Shown in pieces: positions 16,883 through 27,618 of a DNA stretch of 64,000 nucleotides. The DNA lies in assembly GCF_000018145.1 (NCBI RefSeq), contig NC_009952.1, positions 1,426,001 to 1,490,000 on the forward strand, given 5' to 3'. The position numbers and the translations under genes were made by a program. The notes beneath the pieces were generated by a model. The model saw only the letters and a program-made list of their open reading frames with translations. It was not told the origin of the DNA and did not search any database. Position 1 is the stretch's first letter, and every line of letters begins with the position of its first letter. This stretch comes from Dinoroseobacter shibae DFL 12 = DSM 16493. Lineage in GTDB: Bacteria; Pseudomonadota; Alphaproteobacteria; Rhodobacterales; Rhodobacteraceae.

Positions 16883-18100
16883 ATGACACCGGACACAGCC
16901 TTCCCCCCGACCCGTGACGCAGGGCTTGCGCGCCTGCGGGATTTCCTGCCCAAGGCGGCAGGCGACTACACCCGTGGGCGCAACTACGACCTGCCCGAGC
17001 AGGGGCACCCCCATGTCTCGCAACTCTCGCCCTATCTGCGCCACCGGCTGGTGACCGAGGGCGAGGTGCTCGATGCCGTGCTGGGCCGCTTCAGCCTCAA
17101 GTCGGCCGAGAAATTCGTGCAGGAAGTCTACTGGCGCACCTACTGGAAAGGCTGGCTCGAACGCCGCCCGTCGGTCTGGATGGCCTACAAGGGCGGGCTG
17201 TCCCAGGCGCTCGATCGGCTGCATGTGGAATCCGGGTTTCGGGCCGAATGGGAGGCCGCCTGCAAGGGCGAGACGGGCATCGACGGGTTCGACGCCTGGG
17301 CGCGGGAACTGGTCTCGACCGGCTACATGCACAATCACGCGCGGATGTGGTTCGCCTCCATCTGGATCTTCACCCTGCGCCTGCCTTGGGAGCTGGGCGC
17401 CGATTTCTTCCTGCGCCATCTGCTCGACGGGGATGCGGCCTCCAACACGCTGAGCTGGCGCTGGGTCGCGGGGTTGCAGACCCAGGGCAAGAATTACGCC
17501 GCGCGCGCGTCCAACATCTCGAAATACACCGAAGGGCGGCACCGCCCGGTCCACCAGCTGGCCTCCGATCCCGCCCCCCTGATGGGCCCGCCCCATCCGC
17601 CGGCCGATGACGCACCTGTCACCCCGACCTTCGACCGCAGCGCGTCCTGGGTGCTGGTGCTGACCGAGGATGACCTGTCGCCGGGTTTCGTGCTCGACCA
17701 GATGGCCAACCCGCCCCTGGCCACCGCGATCCTCGATGGCGCCGCCGCGCGCTCGCCGCTGACCGTGGCGCCCCATGTTACGGACTGGACCTCTGCCGCC
17801 CTCGACAGCACCTGCGCGCGCTACGCAGACCGGCTGGGTCCGGTGACGCCCGCGCCCGAAGATCTGGGCGCCTGGGCGCGCGGGGCAGGGGCGGCGCAGA
17901 TCGTCATGCCCTACACCCCCGAAGGCCCCGCCCGCGATCTGCTGCGCGCGCGCCTTGCCGATAGTGATTTGCCGCTGGTGCCGGTCCTGCGCGACCACGA
18001 TGCCGCCGCCTGGCCCCATGCCAAGGCCGGGTTCTTCAAGTTCAAGGAAAAGATCCCCGCCCTGATCGCCCGCCGACAGGGCCTCTCGCTGGCCTCTTGA
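16883..18100 (+). CDS. Photolyase/cryptochrome-like FAD protein with permuted domains
   Basis: A 405-aa protein. Residues about 10-215 match the C-terminal FAD-binding domain of photolyases: FVQEVYWRTYWKGWLE, GYMHNHARMWFAS, the D-A-A-x-N segment and the WRWVAGLQTQGKNY block with a following N-x-x-K-Y. The N-terminal alpha/beta antenna domain that normally precedes it is missing there. Instead residues about 250-400 look like a Rossmann-type domain (SWVLVLTEDDLS; GAAQIVMPYTPEGPARDLLRARL; then AKAGFFKFKEKIPAL, resembling the linker-side end of that domain). It probably binds FAD; a DNA repair or blue-light sensing role is inferred from family only. The gene stands alone. Confidence 0.75.
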   Translation: MTPDTAFPPTRDAGLARLRDFLPKAAGDYTRGRNYDLPEQGHPHVSQLSPYLRHRLVTEGEVLDAVLGRFSLKSAEKFVQEVYWRTYWKGWLERRPSVWMAYKGGLSQALDRLHVESGFRAEWEAACKGETGIDGFDAWARELVSTGYMHNHARMWFASIWIFTLRLPWELGADFFLRHLLDGDAASNTLSWRWVAGLQTQGKNYAARASNISKYTEGRHRPVHQLASDPAPLMGPPHPPADDAPVTPTFDRSASWVLVLTEDDLSPGFVLDQMANPPLATAILDGAAARSPLTVAPHVTDWTSAALDSTCARYADRLGPVTPAPEDLGAWARGAGAAQIVMPYTPEGPARDLLRARLADSDLPLVPVLRDHDAAAWPHAKAGFFKFKEKIPALIARRQGLSLAS

Positions 18101-18190
18101 ACCCGCTCGGCACCGGTCCCCCGCGTCCGCATGTCGCTGGACGCCCGCCCCGCAATCGTCCATATCTGGGCCAACCCGACCGGAGGCATC

Positions 18191-18565
18191 ATGAAGTTCC
18201 TGTTGCAACTCATCACCTGGTGGAACGCCGAGACCCTGGGCATGCGCCTGTGGAGCAAGCGCAACGGCGAGAAGGTGGGCGAGGACGAAGCCGGCAATAG
18301 CTTCTTCCAGACCAAGGACGGCAAGCGTCGCTGGGTCATCTATAACGGCGAGGTCGAGGCGAGCCGCGTCTCCCCCGACTGGCACGGCTGGCTGCATTTC
18401 ACCTGGAAAGAACCGCCCACCGCCAAGCCGCTGGCGCGCAAGTCCTGGGAAAAGCCCCATGAGGAAAACCTCACCGGCACGCCGCTGGCCTACGCCCCCG
18501 CGGGCTCCCTGCGCCGTCCCAAGCCGGTGGAGCGCGCGGATTATGAGGCATGGCAGCCGGAATGA
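18191..18565 (+). CDS. NADH:ubiquinone oxidoreductase accessory subunit NDUFA12-like
   Basis: A 124-aa protein of the B17.2/NDUFA12 family, a peripheral subunit of alphaproteobacterial and mitochondrial complex I. It shows the family core [25 protein letters not shown] with aromatic Trp-His-Trp residues and the C-terminal PAGSLRRP motif. The start at 18191 follows GGAGG at the proper distance; an upstream in-frame ATG at 18131 would add 20 unconserved residues. Its position before mlaD and a DUF2155 gene is common in alphaproteobacteria. Confidence 0.92.
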   Translation: MKFLLQLITWWNAETLGMRLWSKRNGEKVGEDEAGNSFFQTKDGKRRWVIYNGEVEASRVSPDWHGWLHFTWKEPPTAKPLARKSWEKPHEENLTGTPLAYAPAGSLRRPKPVERADYEAWQPE

Positions 18566-18612
18566 AGCTGCGCTAGACTGGCGCCAACCAGTCAACAGGG
18601 CACCGAACGGGC

Positions 18613-19059
18613 ATGTCACACAGTAAAACCGAAGTCGTCGTCGGCGGCGCCGTTCTGGCCGCCGCGGTCGGGTTCCTCCTTTTCGTCTCCAATGCCACGG
18701 GCTTTTCCGGCGGGGGCAGCGGCTATCCGCTGACCGCCAGTTTCCGCTCCGCCGACGGGATCACCATCGGCACCGATGTCCGCCTCGCGGGCGTCAAGAT
18801 CGGCACCGTCACGGGCATCGCGCTCAATCCCGAAACCTTCCGCGCCGACACCACGATCTCGGTCTCCGAGAACATCGAGATCCCCGATGACAGCGCGATC
18901 TCCGTGTCCTCCGAGGGCCTTCTGGGCGGCAATTTCATCGAAATCCTGCCCGGCGGCTCTCCCTTCGCCATGGAAACCGGGGGCGAGTTCATCGACACCC
19001 AGGGCTCGGTCAGCCTCGTGTCGCTGCTGATGAAATTCGTCGGCGGGGACGGCTCGTGA
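18613..19059 (+). CDS. mlaD: MlaD, phospholipid-transport MCE protein
   Basis: A 148-aa single-MCE-domain protein. One N-terminal transmembrane anchor (residues about 10-27) is followed by the MCE core: YPLTASFRSADGITIGTDVRLAGVKIG, then the beta-rich segment ending in GGNFIEILPGGS. MlaD forms a hexameric periplasmic ring with MlaF, MlaE and MlaB that moves phospholipids between the membranes and keeps outer-membrane asymmetry. The other Mla genes are not in this window. Its stop overlaps the next start by 4 nt. Confidence 0.94.
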   Translation: MSHSKTEVVVGGAVLAAAVGFLLFVSNATGFSGGGSGYPLTASFRSADGITIGTDVRLAGVKIGTVTGIALNPETFRADTTISVSENIEIPDDSAISVSSEGLLGGNFIEILPGGSPFAMETGGEFIDTQGSVSLVSLLMKFVGGDGS

Positions 19060-19598
19060 TCCGCACCACGCTGGCGGTTGCCCTGCTCTGGGTCGGATGC
19101 GCGGCCGCGGCCCAGCAGGAGGCGATCATCATCTCGCCCCTCGATGAGCTCGAAGAACGCGCCGAGGGCGAAGAGGACGGCTTCGGTGGGGAGTTGCGCC
19201 TGCGCGACGAGGAGTTCCAGACCTTCGAGCAGGAGCTGCGCGTCTCCGCGGCCGAAGCCGGCCTGATCCGCGTGCTCGACAAGACCACCGGCCGCGTCGA
19301 GACCCTGGAAATCCCCGCCGGTGAGGCCCGGCAGAGCGGTCGGCTCAGCATCACTTTGATCGAATGCCGCTTTCCTGAGGAAAACCCCGCCTCTGACGCC
19401 TTCGTGCACCTGCAGATCACCGAGCGGGACACGCCGCTCTATGACGGCTGGATGATCGCGTCCTCGCCCGCGCTCGCCGCCCTTGATCATCACCGCTACG
19501 ACGTCTGGGCCCTGCGCTGTGCCACCCCGGGGGAGGAAGAAGCCACCCCCGAAGTTGCCGCCGGTCTGCAATCCCCGCGACCGACCGCGCGGCCCTGA
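19056..19598 (+). CDS. DUF2155-containing periplasmic protein
   Basis: A 180-aa protein with a signal peptide at residues 1-19, an acidic linker (about 30-50) and the DUF2155 core LIRVLDKTTGRVETLEIPAGE followed by LSITLIECRFPEENP and a DGWMIASSPAL motif. The domain is restricted largely to alphaproteobacteria, where it usually lies beside complex I or acc/aat genes. Function is unknown. It is translationally coupled to mlaD (ATGA), suggesting an envelope role. Confidence 0.88.
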   Translation: MIRTTLAVALLWVGCAAAAQQEAIIISPLDELEERAEGEEDGFGGELRLRDEEFQTFEQELRVSAAEAGLIRVLDKTTGRVETLEIPAGEARQSGRLSITLIECRFPEENPASDAFVHLQITERDTPLYDGWMIASSPALAALDHHRYDVWALRCATPGEEEATPEVAAGLQSPRPTARP

Positions 19599-19607
19599 AC
19601 ACAAGGC

Positions 19608-20195
19608 CTAAAACGGCCTGCGATACCCGAGCATCAGGGCATTCGAACCGCCATTGGGCTTCAACGTCCCGTAGCCATTCGACCGGTGGTGCAAGCGCCA
19701 GAACACCGTGTCACCGGTCGACAACTCGGCAAACTCCGCCTCCAGGTACCAATAGATCAGGGTCCGCCGCGATTGCCCGTCGTAATTGGCCCTCTCCAAC
19801 TGGGACACTTCGGTGTAATGGGACAGGCCGAGACCGAAGGCGAAACTGTCGAAGGCATCCCACCAGCTGTCTCGCGGGTGATAGCGCAGGGCGACGGGCA
19901 GCGCGAATTCCACGAAATCCTGGTCTCCGAAATGGGCATTGGCCTGCAATTCCGCACCGACCGAGAACCGGCTCGTGCCGATCTGCCGGTCATAGCCCAA
20001 CACACCGCCCAGCACGAATTGGCGCTCCAACTCTGTCCGGGTCGGGGTCAGGGCTTCGGCTGCGCGGTCGTCGGTCATCACACCGCCCTGGACCGCCCAG
20101 GACCATCCGCCCCCCGGGGCTGGGTCGGCCGCGGCCTGCACGGCCCACAGGGCCAGAGCCCCGGCCCAGAGAAGTCTGCTCGAAATACGCGTCAC
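19608..20195 (-). CDS. PagL-like lipid A 3-O-deacylase (outer membrane)
   Basis: A 195-aa protein with a signal peptide (1-23) and alternating beta-strand pattern ending in a C-terminal Phe (RRPF), as in small outer-membrane barrels. The PagL active-site signature is present as HHRSNGYG (His170 and Ser172), preceded by a Tyr/Trp-rich strand. PagL removes the 3-O-linked acyl chain of lipid A. The GTG start at 20195 has a GGGAGG site. It is inserted on the opposite strand between the mlaD/DUF2155 pair and aat, in keeping with a lipid-envelope theme. Confidence 0.83.
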   Translation of the reverse strand: MTRISSRLLWAGALALWAVQAAADPAPGGGWSWAVQGGVMTDDRAAEALTPTRTELERQFVLGGVLGYDRQIGTSRFSVGAELQANAHFGDQDFVEFALPVALRYHPRDSWWDAFDSFAFGLGLSHYTEVSQLERANYDGQSRRTLIYWYLEAEFAELSTGDTVFWRLHHRSNGYGTLKPNGGSNALMLGYRRPF

Positions 20196-20362
20196 GTCAC
20201 GGCCTCCCGGTCTTGGTCTGGTTCCAGTTTCGGGGCCGTCTGGCGGCGCGCGTCACGATGCCATGCGTCCGGCGCGCCCCACTCACAGCACAACCTAGTG
20301 GAAAGCCGACACGCCCCGCAAGAGCGCACGAAGCGCCCGGAATACGCGGGCCGGCGCCGGGC

Positions 20363-21034
20363 TCAGGAGCGGGGTTGTCCGGGGCCGGGCGCGCGGATCT
20401 GCGCGGGCGTTCGGGGCAGGGGGCGCGCCGTGAGGTCGGCCTTGGCCGACAGGGCCGCCCGCAGCTGCGCGCGGTAGCTGTCGCGCGAGATTTCCACCGC
20501 GCCCATGGTCGCCAGATGCGGGGTGACGAACTGCGTGTCGAACAGGGTATAGCCGCAGCGTCGCAAATGCGCGCACAGCGCCACCAGCGCCACCTTCGAG
20601 CCGTTCGGGCGCCGCGAGAACATGCTCTCGCCGAAAAACGCCGTCCCGATCGCCACGCCGTAGACCCCGCCGATCAGCGCGCCGTCCTCGCGGACCTCCA
20701 GCGCATGGGCGAAGCCCATGGCATGCAGGGCCGTGTAGGCGTCGAAGATCTGATCGTTGATCCAGGTCTCGTCCCGGTCGGCGCAGCCGGCCACGACCCC
20801 GGCGAAGTCCTGGTTCAGGCTCAGCGTCCATTCCGTGCGCGCCAGGAACCGGCGCAGCTTGCGCGACACATGCACCCCGTCCAGCGGCAGCACCCCGCGC
20901 TGGCGCGGATCCACCCAGAACACCGCGTCGTCATCGCGCGCTTCGGCCATGGGGAAGATGCCCGCCATATACCCACGCAGCAGCAGGTCGGGCGTCAGCC
21001 GCGGCGGAGAATTAGGGTACATGTCATGGGCCAT
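20363..21034 (-). CDS. aat: Leucyl/phenylalanyl-tRNA-protein transferase
   Basis: A 223-aa transferase of the N-degron pathway that adds Leu or Phe to proteins with basic N-termini, marking them for ClpAP. Conserved family features are visible: LLRGYMAGIFPMAE, FWVDPRQRGVLPLDGVHV, THALEV-like AHALEVREDGALIGGVYGV, and GESMFSRRPNGSKVAL. The ATG at 21034 is used; a GTG at 21043 is an alternative. It is the third gene of an accB-accC-aat minus-strand unit, separated by 59 nt from accC. Confidence 0.94.
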   Translation of the reverse strand: MAHDMYPNSPPRLTPDLLLRGYMAGIFPMAEARDDDAVFWVDPRQRGVLPLDGVHVSRKLRRFLARTEWTLSLNQDFAGVVAGCADRDETWINDQIFDAYTALHAMGFAHALEVREDGALIGGVYGVAIGTAFFGESMFSRRPNGSKVALVALCAHLRRCGYTLFDTQFVTPHLATMGAVEISRDSYRAQLRAALSAKADLTARPLPRTPAQIRAPGPGQPRS

Positions 21035-21093
21035 CGTGCCCACAACCTAGAGGCGCACCCGCGCCCGGTCCAGAAGAACCGCGCGCGCCCGCG

Positions 21094-22440
21094 TCAGATC
21101 TGCGCCGTCTCCAGCCACTCTTCGAGCCAGTGGATCGTGTAGTCTCCGGTCTGGATGGCCTCCTCGGCCAGCAGCGCATGGAACAGCGGCACGGTCGTGT
21201 CGATCCCGTCCACGATCAACTCGCCAAGCGCCCGGTTCAGCCGCGCCAGCGCCGCGGGCCGGTCCTGGGCCAGAACGATCAGCTTGCCGATCAGGCTGTC
21301 GTAATAGGGCGGGATAGAATAGCCGCCATACAGCGCCGAATCCATCCGCACGCCCAGGCCGCCCGGGGTGTGGAAGGTCGTGACCATGCCGGGGCAGGGG
21401 GTGAAGGCGGGCACTTTCTCGGCATTGATCCGCACCTCGATCGCATGGCCCCGCACCTGCAGGTTCTCCTGCTTGAAGGTCATCGGATAGCCCGCAGCTA
21501 CGCGGATCTGCTCTTTCACCAGGTCCACGCCGAAGATCGCCTCGGTCACCGGATGCTCCACCTGGAGCCGCGTGTTCATCTCGATGAAATAGAACTCGCC
21601 GTTCTCGTAGAGAAATTCGATCGTGCCCGCACCGGCATAGTCGATCCGGGCCACGGCCTCGGCACAGGTCTTGCCGATCCGCGCGCGGGTCTCGGCGTCG
21701 ATCACCGGGCTCGGGGCCTCCTCGAACACCTTCTGGTGCCGACGCTGGAGCGAGCAATCCCGCTCTCCCAGATGCACGGCGCCGCCCTTGCCGTCCCCGA
21801 AGACCTGCACCTCGATATGGCGCGGGGTGCTGAGGTATTTCTCCAGATAGACGTCCGGGTTGCCGAAGGCGGCCTTGCCCTCGGACCGGGCGGTCTGGAA
21901 CGCCTCGTCCAGGTCCTCGGCGGTCTTGGCCAGCTTCATGCCACGTCCGCCGCCGCCGGCGGTGGCCTTCACGATCACCGGATAGCCGATCTCGCCCGCC
22001 ACCCGGCGCGCGGTTTCCAGGTCCGGCACGCCCCCGTCGGAGCCCGGCACGCAAGGCACACCGAGGTTCTTCATCGTTTCCTTGGCGGTGATCTTGTCGC
22101 CCATCACCCGGATATGCTCCGCGGTGGGGCCGATGAAGGTCAGGCCGTGATCCTGCACGATCTGCACGAAATTCGCGTTCTCCGACAGAAACCCGTAGCC
22201 CGGATGGATCGCCTCCGCCCCGGTGATCTCGCAGGCCGAAATGATCGCGGGGATCGACAGATAGCTCTGCGGGCTGGGCGGCGGGCCGATGCAGACCGCC
22301 TCGTCGGCCATGCGCACATGCATCGCGTCGGTGTCGGCGGTGGAATGCACAGCCACCGACTGGATGCCCAACTCGCGACAGGCGCGGATCACGCGCAGGG
22401 CGATCTCGCCGCGATTGGCAATCAGGATCTTGGAGAACAT
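21094..22440 (-). CDS. accC: Biotin carboxylase subunit of acetyl-CoA carboxylase
   Basis: A 448-aa ATP-grasp enzyme that carboxylates biotin on AccB with bicarbonate and ATP, first step of fatty acid synthesis. The opening [20 protein letters not shown], the glycine-rich ATP loop [14 protein letters not shown] (about residues 159-172) and the catalytic [16 protein letters not shown] (about 287-302) are intact. Lies 9 nt after accB, so both are cotranslated from one mRNA. Confidence 0.98.
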   Translation of the reverse strand: MFSKILIANRGEIALRVIRACRELGIQSVAVHSTADTDAMHVRMADEAVCIGPPPSPQSYLSIPAIISACEITGAEAIHPGYGFLSENANFVQIVQDHGLTFIGPTAEHIRVMGDKITAKETMKNLGVPCVPGSDGGVPDLETARRVAGEIGYPVIVKATAGGGGRGMKLAKTAEDLDEAFQTARSEGKAAFGNPDVYLEKYLSTPRHIEVQVFGDGKGGAVHLGERDCSLQRRHQKVFEEAPSPVIDAETRARIGKTCAEAVARIDYAGAGTIEFLYENGEFYFIEMNTRLQVEHPVTEAIFGVDLVKEQIRVAAGYPMTFKQENLQVRGHAIEVRINAEKVPAFTPCPGMVTTFHTPGGLGVRMDSALYGGYSIPPYYDSLIGKLIVLAQDRPAALARLNRALGELIVDGIDTTVPLFHALLAEEAIQTGDYTIHWLEEWLETAQI

Positions 22441-22449
22441 CGGCCCGCC

Positions 22450-22944
22450 TTACTCGATGATCATCAGGGGCGCGCCGTATTCGACGGGCGAGCCGTCCTC
22501 GACGAAGATCCGCGTGACCTTGCCCGCGCGGGGGGCCGCGATCTGGTTCATGGTCTTCATCGCCTCGATGATCAGGACGGTCTGGCCCTCCTTGACCGTG
22601 TCGCCGGTCGACACGAAGGACGCCGCGCCCGGTTCGGGCTGCAGATAGGCCGTGCCCACCATGGGCGAGGTCAGGGCATTGGGGTCCTGGGCCGGGTCGC
22701 CCCCTTCGAGGGGCGCGGGGGCCGCCGCGCCTGGCGCGACCGGGGCGGCCATCGGTGCCGGGGCCGCCACCGGCATGGCCGCCGCGACCGGGGCCGCCGT
22801 CATCTGCCGGGAGACCCGCACATTCAGACTGTCATCCTCGCCATACTCACGCTTGACCTGCAATTCGCTCAGGTCATTCGCGCGCAGAAGTTCCGCAAGA
22901 GCCTTGATAAAGGCTACGTCGTCATCATGGGACTTGTTCGTCAT
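22450..22944 (-). CDS. accB: Biotin carboxyl carrier protein of acetyl-CoA carboxylase
   Basis: A 164-aa carrier with an N-terminal helix, a long Ala/Pro-rich flexible linker (about residues 50-85) and the C-terminal biotinyl domain; the biotinylated lysine is in EAMKTMN (about Lys131). The start at 22944 gives MTNKSHDDD; an in-frame ATG 54 nt upstream is not supported. First gene of accB-accC-aat. Confidence 0.96.
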   Translation of the reverse strand: MTNKSHDDDVAFIKALAELLRANDLSELQVKREYGEDDSLNVRVSRQMTAAPVAAAMPVAAPAPMAAPVAPGAAAPAPLEGGDPAQDPNALTSPMVGTAYLQPEPGAASFVSTGDTVKEGQTVLIIEAMKTMNQIAAPRAGKVTRIFVEDGSPVEYGAPLMIIE

Positions 22945-23215
22945 GCCGTCCTCAATCGGGTGGTCTGAAAGCCGCATACAAGAGCCCCGAGACCCCATGC
23001 GCGTTCTTGTGGTTTTGATCCCCTATACGGCACCGTACCGGGCGAGAAAAGGGGCGCACGCCGGTTTTCCACCATGCCGCAACCCGGGCGCGGGGGCAGC
23101 GTGACCCTACGTGACCCGTCCGTGAAAAAGTTTGCAACATCGCCCGCCCCGGGCGAAACTTGACGCCACGACCGGGAAAACCCGGCACAGCCCACCAACA
23201 GAGGACACCCAGCTG

Positions 23216-24748
23216 ATGAGTTTCGCGTTTTCCACCAAGGTATTTTTCGGCGACAGCCTGACAGATGACGGCACCCTTTTTTCCCTGACCAGCGATGTCG
23301 CCAGCGTCGCGGTTCCGCTGGAAGCGGCCGGCTACAATCAGCGCTTCACCAACGGCCTGGTCTTCGCCGAATATTCCAGTGACCTGCTCGGAGCGAGCGA
23401 GACCCTGAATTTCGGCATCGGCGCCGCCCGCATGCTGGGGGAGCTGACCCTGCGCGACCTGGCGGAAAACGCAGGCGTGACCGAGTTTCTGACCGTCCCG
23501 CTGGAGGATCCGCGGCTCGATCTCGACATCAACCTCTCTGCGCAGCTGGACCGGTATCTCGCCGATACCGCGGGGCAGGACCGGGCCGACAGCAGTGCGA
23601 CCCTCTTCATCGGCGCCAATGACTACCTCAACTTCGCCCCGTCCTCGCCCGACCGGATCGTGATCGAGGGCCTGGCGCTCATGGTCCAGATCACCGATGC
23701 GACCCTCGACGCCGCCCAGCGTCTTGCGGATGAAGGCGTCGGCCAGATCGTGATCAACAGCCTGCCGTCTGGCGATTTCTTCCCGGGCGTGCGGGCCGAT
23801 CCGCTGCTGGCGCCGGTGGCCGACATCGTGCTGTCGCTGCATAACACCCGTCTCGAACGCGGGGTCGAGGCCCTGCAGGAGGCCGGCATCAACGCGGTCT
23901 ACGTGGATATCGAGGCGATCACCTCGACCATCGTGGACGATCCGCTGAACTTCGGGATCACCGCGCCCTATGACGAGGTCAAGGTGCTGGATGACGACCC
24001 GACCGATCCGGTGATCAATCCGGCGCTGGACGGTGTGCCGCTGGACCAGGTGGCGTTCTTCGACCCGGTGCATCCCACCGATACCGTGCACGGCGTGCTG
24101 GGCAGTTTCCATGCCGCCGCACTGACCGGCACCGTCACCATCGGCAATGATCGCAGCAGCATCCGCACGCTGCGCAGCGAAGAGGACGATCTGGTGCTCG
24201 CAGGCGGCGGGCGCGATGTGCTCGGGCTGCTGGACGGCGATGACATCGCCTTCGGTGAGGGCGATGACGACTTCATCTTCGGTGCGCTCGGGCGTGACAT
24301 CATCTCGGGCGGCGCCGATGACGACGTGCTGTTCGGTGGTGCCGACGATGACGTGCTGGTCGGCGGCACCGGCGACGATGTCACCCGCGGGGGCCTTGGC
24401 GATGACGTGCTGATCGACGGGCTGGGGTCCGACTTCGCCGTGGGCGGGGGCGGCAATGACCTCTTCATCTTCCGCGAAGCCTCCCTGATCGGTGGCGATG
24501 GAACCTTCGACGAGAATACCTTCCGTGGCGGCGCCGGGTTCGACACCCTGGCCATGGTGCTCACCGAGGAAACCGCAGAGGCCTTCGCGCTGACCTCGGC
24601 CACCGAGGGGCAGGCGCAGGCGCTGAGCGCGCTCGGCATCACGGCCGAACGGATCGAGGACGTGCGGGTGTTCACCGACCTGGCCGAACTCAACCAGTTC
24701 AACGACCTCGCCCGGCTCGGCGAGGCCGATCTCTGGGCGCTGGTCTGA
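23216..24748 (+). CDS. Secreted GDSL/SGNH esterase with RTX repeats
   Basis: A 510-aa protein with two parts. Residues 1-300 form a GDSL hydrolase: block I FFGDSLTDDG (nucleophile Ser14), a block II Gly in NFGIGAAR, block III GANDYL (Asn135) and block V DPVHPTDTVH (Asp283, His286). Residues about 327-418 carry RTX nonapeptides (GGADDDVLF, GGTGDDV, GGGGNDLFIF) that bind calcium. No signal peptide is present, as expected for type I secretion through a C-terminal signal. It likely acts outside the cell on lipids or esters. Start chosen by AGAGGA upstream. No type I exporter genes are nearby. Confidence 0.9.
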   Translation: MSFAFSTKVFFGDSLTDDGTLFSLTSDVASVAVPLEAAGYNQRFTNGLVFAEYSSDLLGASETLNFGIGAARMLGELTLRDLAENAGVTEFLTVPLEDPRLDLDINLSAQLDRYLADTAGQDRADSSATLFIGANDYLNFAPSSPDRIVIEGLALMVQITDATLDAAQRLADEGVGQIVINSLPSGDFFPGVRADPLLAPVADIVLSLHNTRLERGVEALQEAGINAVYVDIEAITSTIVDDPLNFGITAPYDEVKVLDDDPTDPVINPALDGVPLDQVAFFDPVHPTDTVHGVLGSFHAAALTGTVTIGNDRSSIRTLRSEEDDLVLAGGGRDVLGLLDGDDIAFGEGDDDFIFGALGRDIISGGADDDVLFGGADDDVLVGGTGDDVTRGGLGDDVLIDGLGSDFAVGGGGNDLFIFREASLIGGDGTFDENTFRGGAGFDTLAMVLTEETAEAFALTSATEGQAQALSALGITAERIEDVRVFTDLAELNQFNDLARLGEADLWALV

Positions 24749-24761
24749 CACGCTGCCCATG

Positions 24762-24785
24762 CTCCGGGCCTTGCGGGGCCCGGGG
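24762..24785 (+). terminator. Hairpin after the GDSL-RTX gene
   Basis: A 9-bp GC-rich stem (24762-24770 with 24777-24785, one G-T pair, 6-nt loop) lies 14 nt past the stop. It has no T-tract, so it is a weak terminator or mRNA end stabiliser. Confidence 0.5.
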
Positions 24786-24879
24786 TGCAGCAGCCGGCTG
24801 AAAACGGCTTTGCGATCCGTCCTCTCCATGCCAAGCTCAAGGCCCGGCAAAGACCGGGCACCGTTGGGAGGAGACTGAA

Positions 24880-25332
24880 ATGACCAGAATTCTGGGGCTG
24901 ATTTCGGCGATGCTGCTTATCGTCATGGGCAGCGCCGCGATTGGCTCGGGCGACCGCTATGCGTCGCAGAAAGTCGTCTATCACATCAACTACACTGGCG
25001 GCGAGGGTGACCGTGCCTATCTCGGCGCCATGGGTAATATCCAGAACCATATCAATGCCGTCGGGGCCGAGAACATGGACATCAAGGTCGTGCTGCATGG
25101 CGACGGCGTCGGTCTGCTGGCCAGTGCCAAGACGAACGCGGCGTTGCAGTCGCGCGTGCTGAACCTGCGCGGCCAGAATGCGCAGTTCACCGTGTGCAAC
25201 AACACGCTGGTGGGGCGCGATATCAGCTACGAGGACGATCTCTTCGAAGTTTTCGAGGACGATATCGTCCCCTCGGGCGTCGCCGAGCTGAGCCATCTGC
25301 AGATGCAGGGCTACACCTATATCAAGCCCTGA
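24880..25332 (+). CDS. DsrE-family periplasmic protein
   Basis: A 150-aa protein with an N-terminal hydrophobic signal (residues 4-20) and a DsrE/DsrF-like alpha/beta fold: KVVYHINYTGGEG, NIQNHINAVG, DIKVVLHGDGVGLL, and FTVCNNTLVGRDI with a single cysteine (about Cys107) at the site where sulfur-relay proteins carry sulfur. Homologous proteins often accompany periplasmic sulfur oxidation, but no sox genes are seen here. The TGGGAGGAG site sets the start. Role unknown beyond a possible sulfur-carrier or small-molecule binder. Confidence 0.83.
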   Translation: MTRILGLISAMLLIVMGSAAIGSGDRYASQKVVYHINYTGGEGDRAYLGAMGNIQNHINAVGAENMDIKVVLHGDGVGLLASAKTNAALQSRVLNLRGQNAQFTVCNNTLVGRDISYEDDLFEVFEDDIVPSGVAELSHLQMQGYTYIKP

Positions 25333-25363
25333 CGCACCGGGGGGAAACCGGGGGGAAAAGGAA

Positions 25364-25387
25364 AGGGCCGGCAGACCGGCCCTTTTT
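25364..25387 (+). terminator. Rho-independent terminator of the dsrE-like gene
   Basis: An 8-bp stem AGGGCCGG/CCGGCCCT with a 4-nt CAGA loop is followed by a T-run (25383-25387). It lies 31 nt after the stop codon and protects the convergent acs gene from read-through. Confidence 0.92.
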
Positions 25388-25412
25388 CATGTCGGATCAG
25401 GGGCCCGCGCCC

Positions 25413-27374
<1,962 letters not shown>

Positions 27375-27524
27375 TGGGATCCCCCCTTTCAGTCCATTGT
27401 GCGAAGTTTGCACCCGGGGGCGGCGACCGGGCAAGCCTGCGGGGTGACGCAGCGGGGCGTTCTTTGGTCGTAAGGGCCCGAAAAATGCGCCCCCGAAACG
27501 GCCGCCCGACCGCGTCGGATCGCC

Positions 27525-27568
27525 GTCGGGCAGGTGTCGGACATCTGTCGGGCAAGTGTCGGGCACCT
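27525..27568. repeat. Four tandem 11-bp repeats upstream of acs
   Basis: Four consecutive 11-nt units read GTCGGGCAGGT, GTCGGACATCT, GTCGGGCAAGT and GTCGGGCACCT, so GTCGG(G)CA recurs with almost exactly one helical turn spacing. They lie 151-194 nt upstream of the acs start and just after livF. This looks like a binding array for an activator or repressor of acs. An additional GTGC-N7-GCAC inverted repeat lies at 27399-27413, close to the start. Confidence 0.6.
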
Positions 27569-27618
27569 TCGTGCGCCCGCAACGGGGCGCGCGCAACGCC
27601 CCGCGGCGGCCCGCGCGA

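Noticed and set aside
27525-27568. CRISPR-like array from the four 11-bp repeats
   Set aside because: Units are directly adjacent with no spacers and far too short; no cas genes are present.
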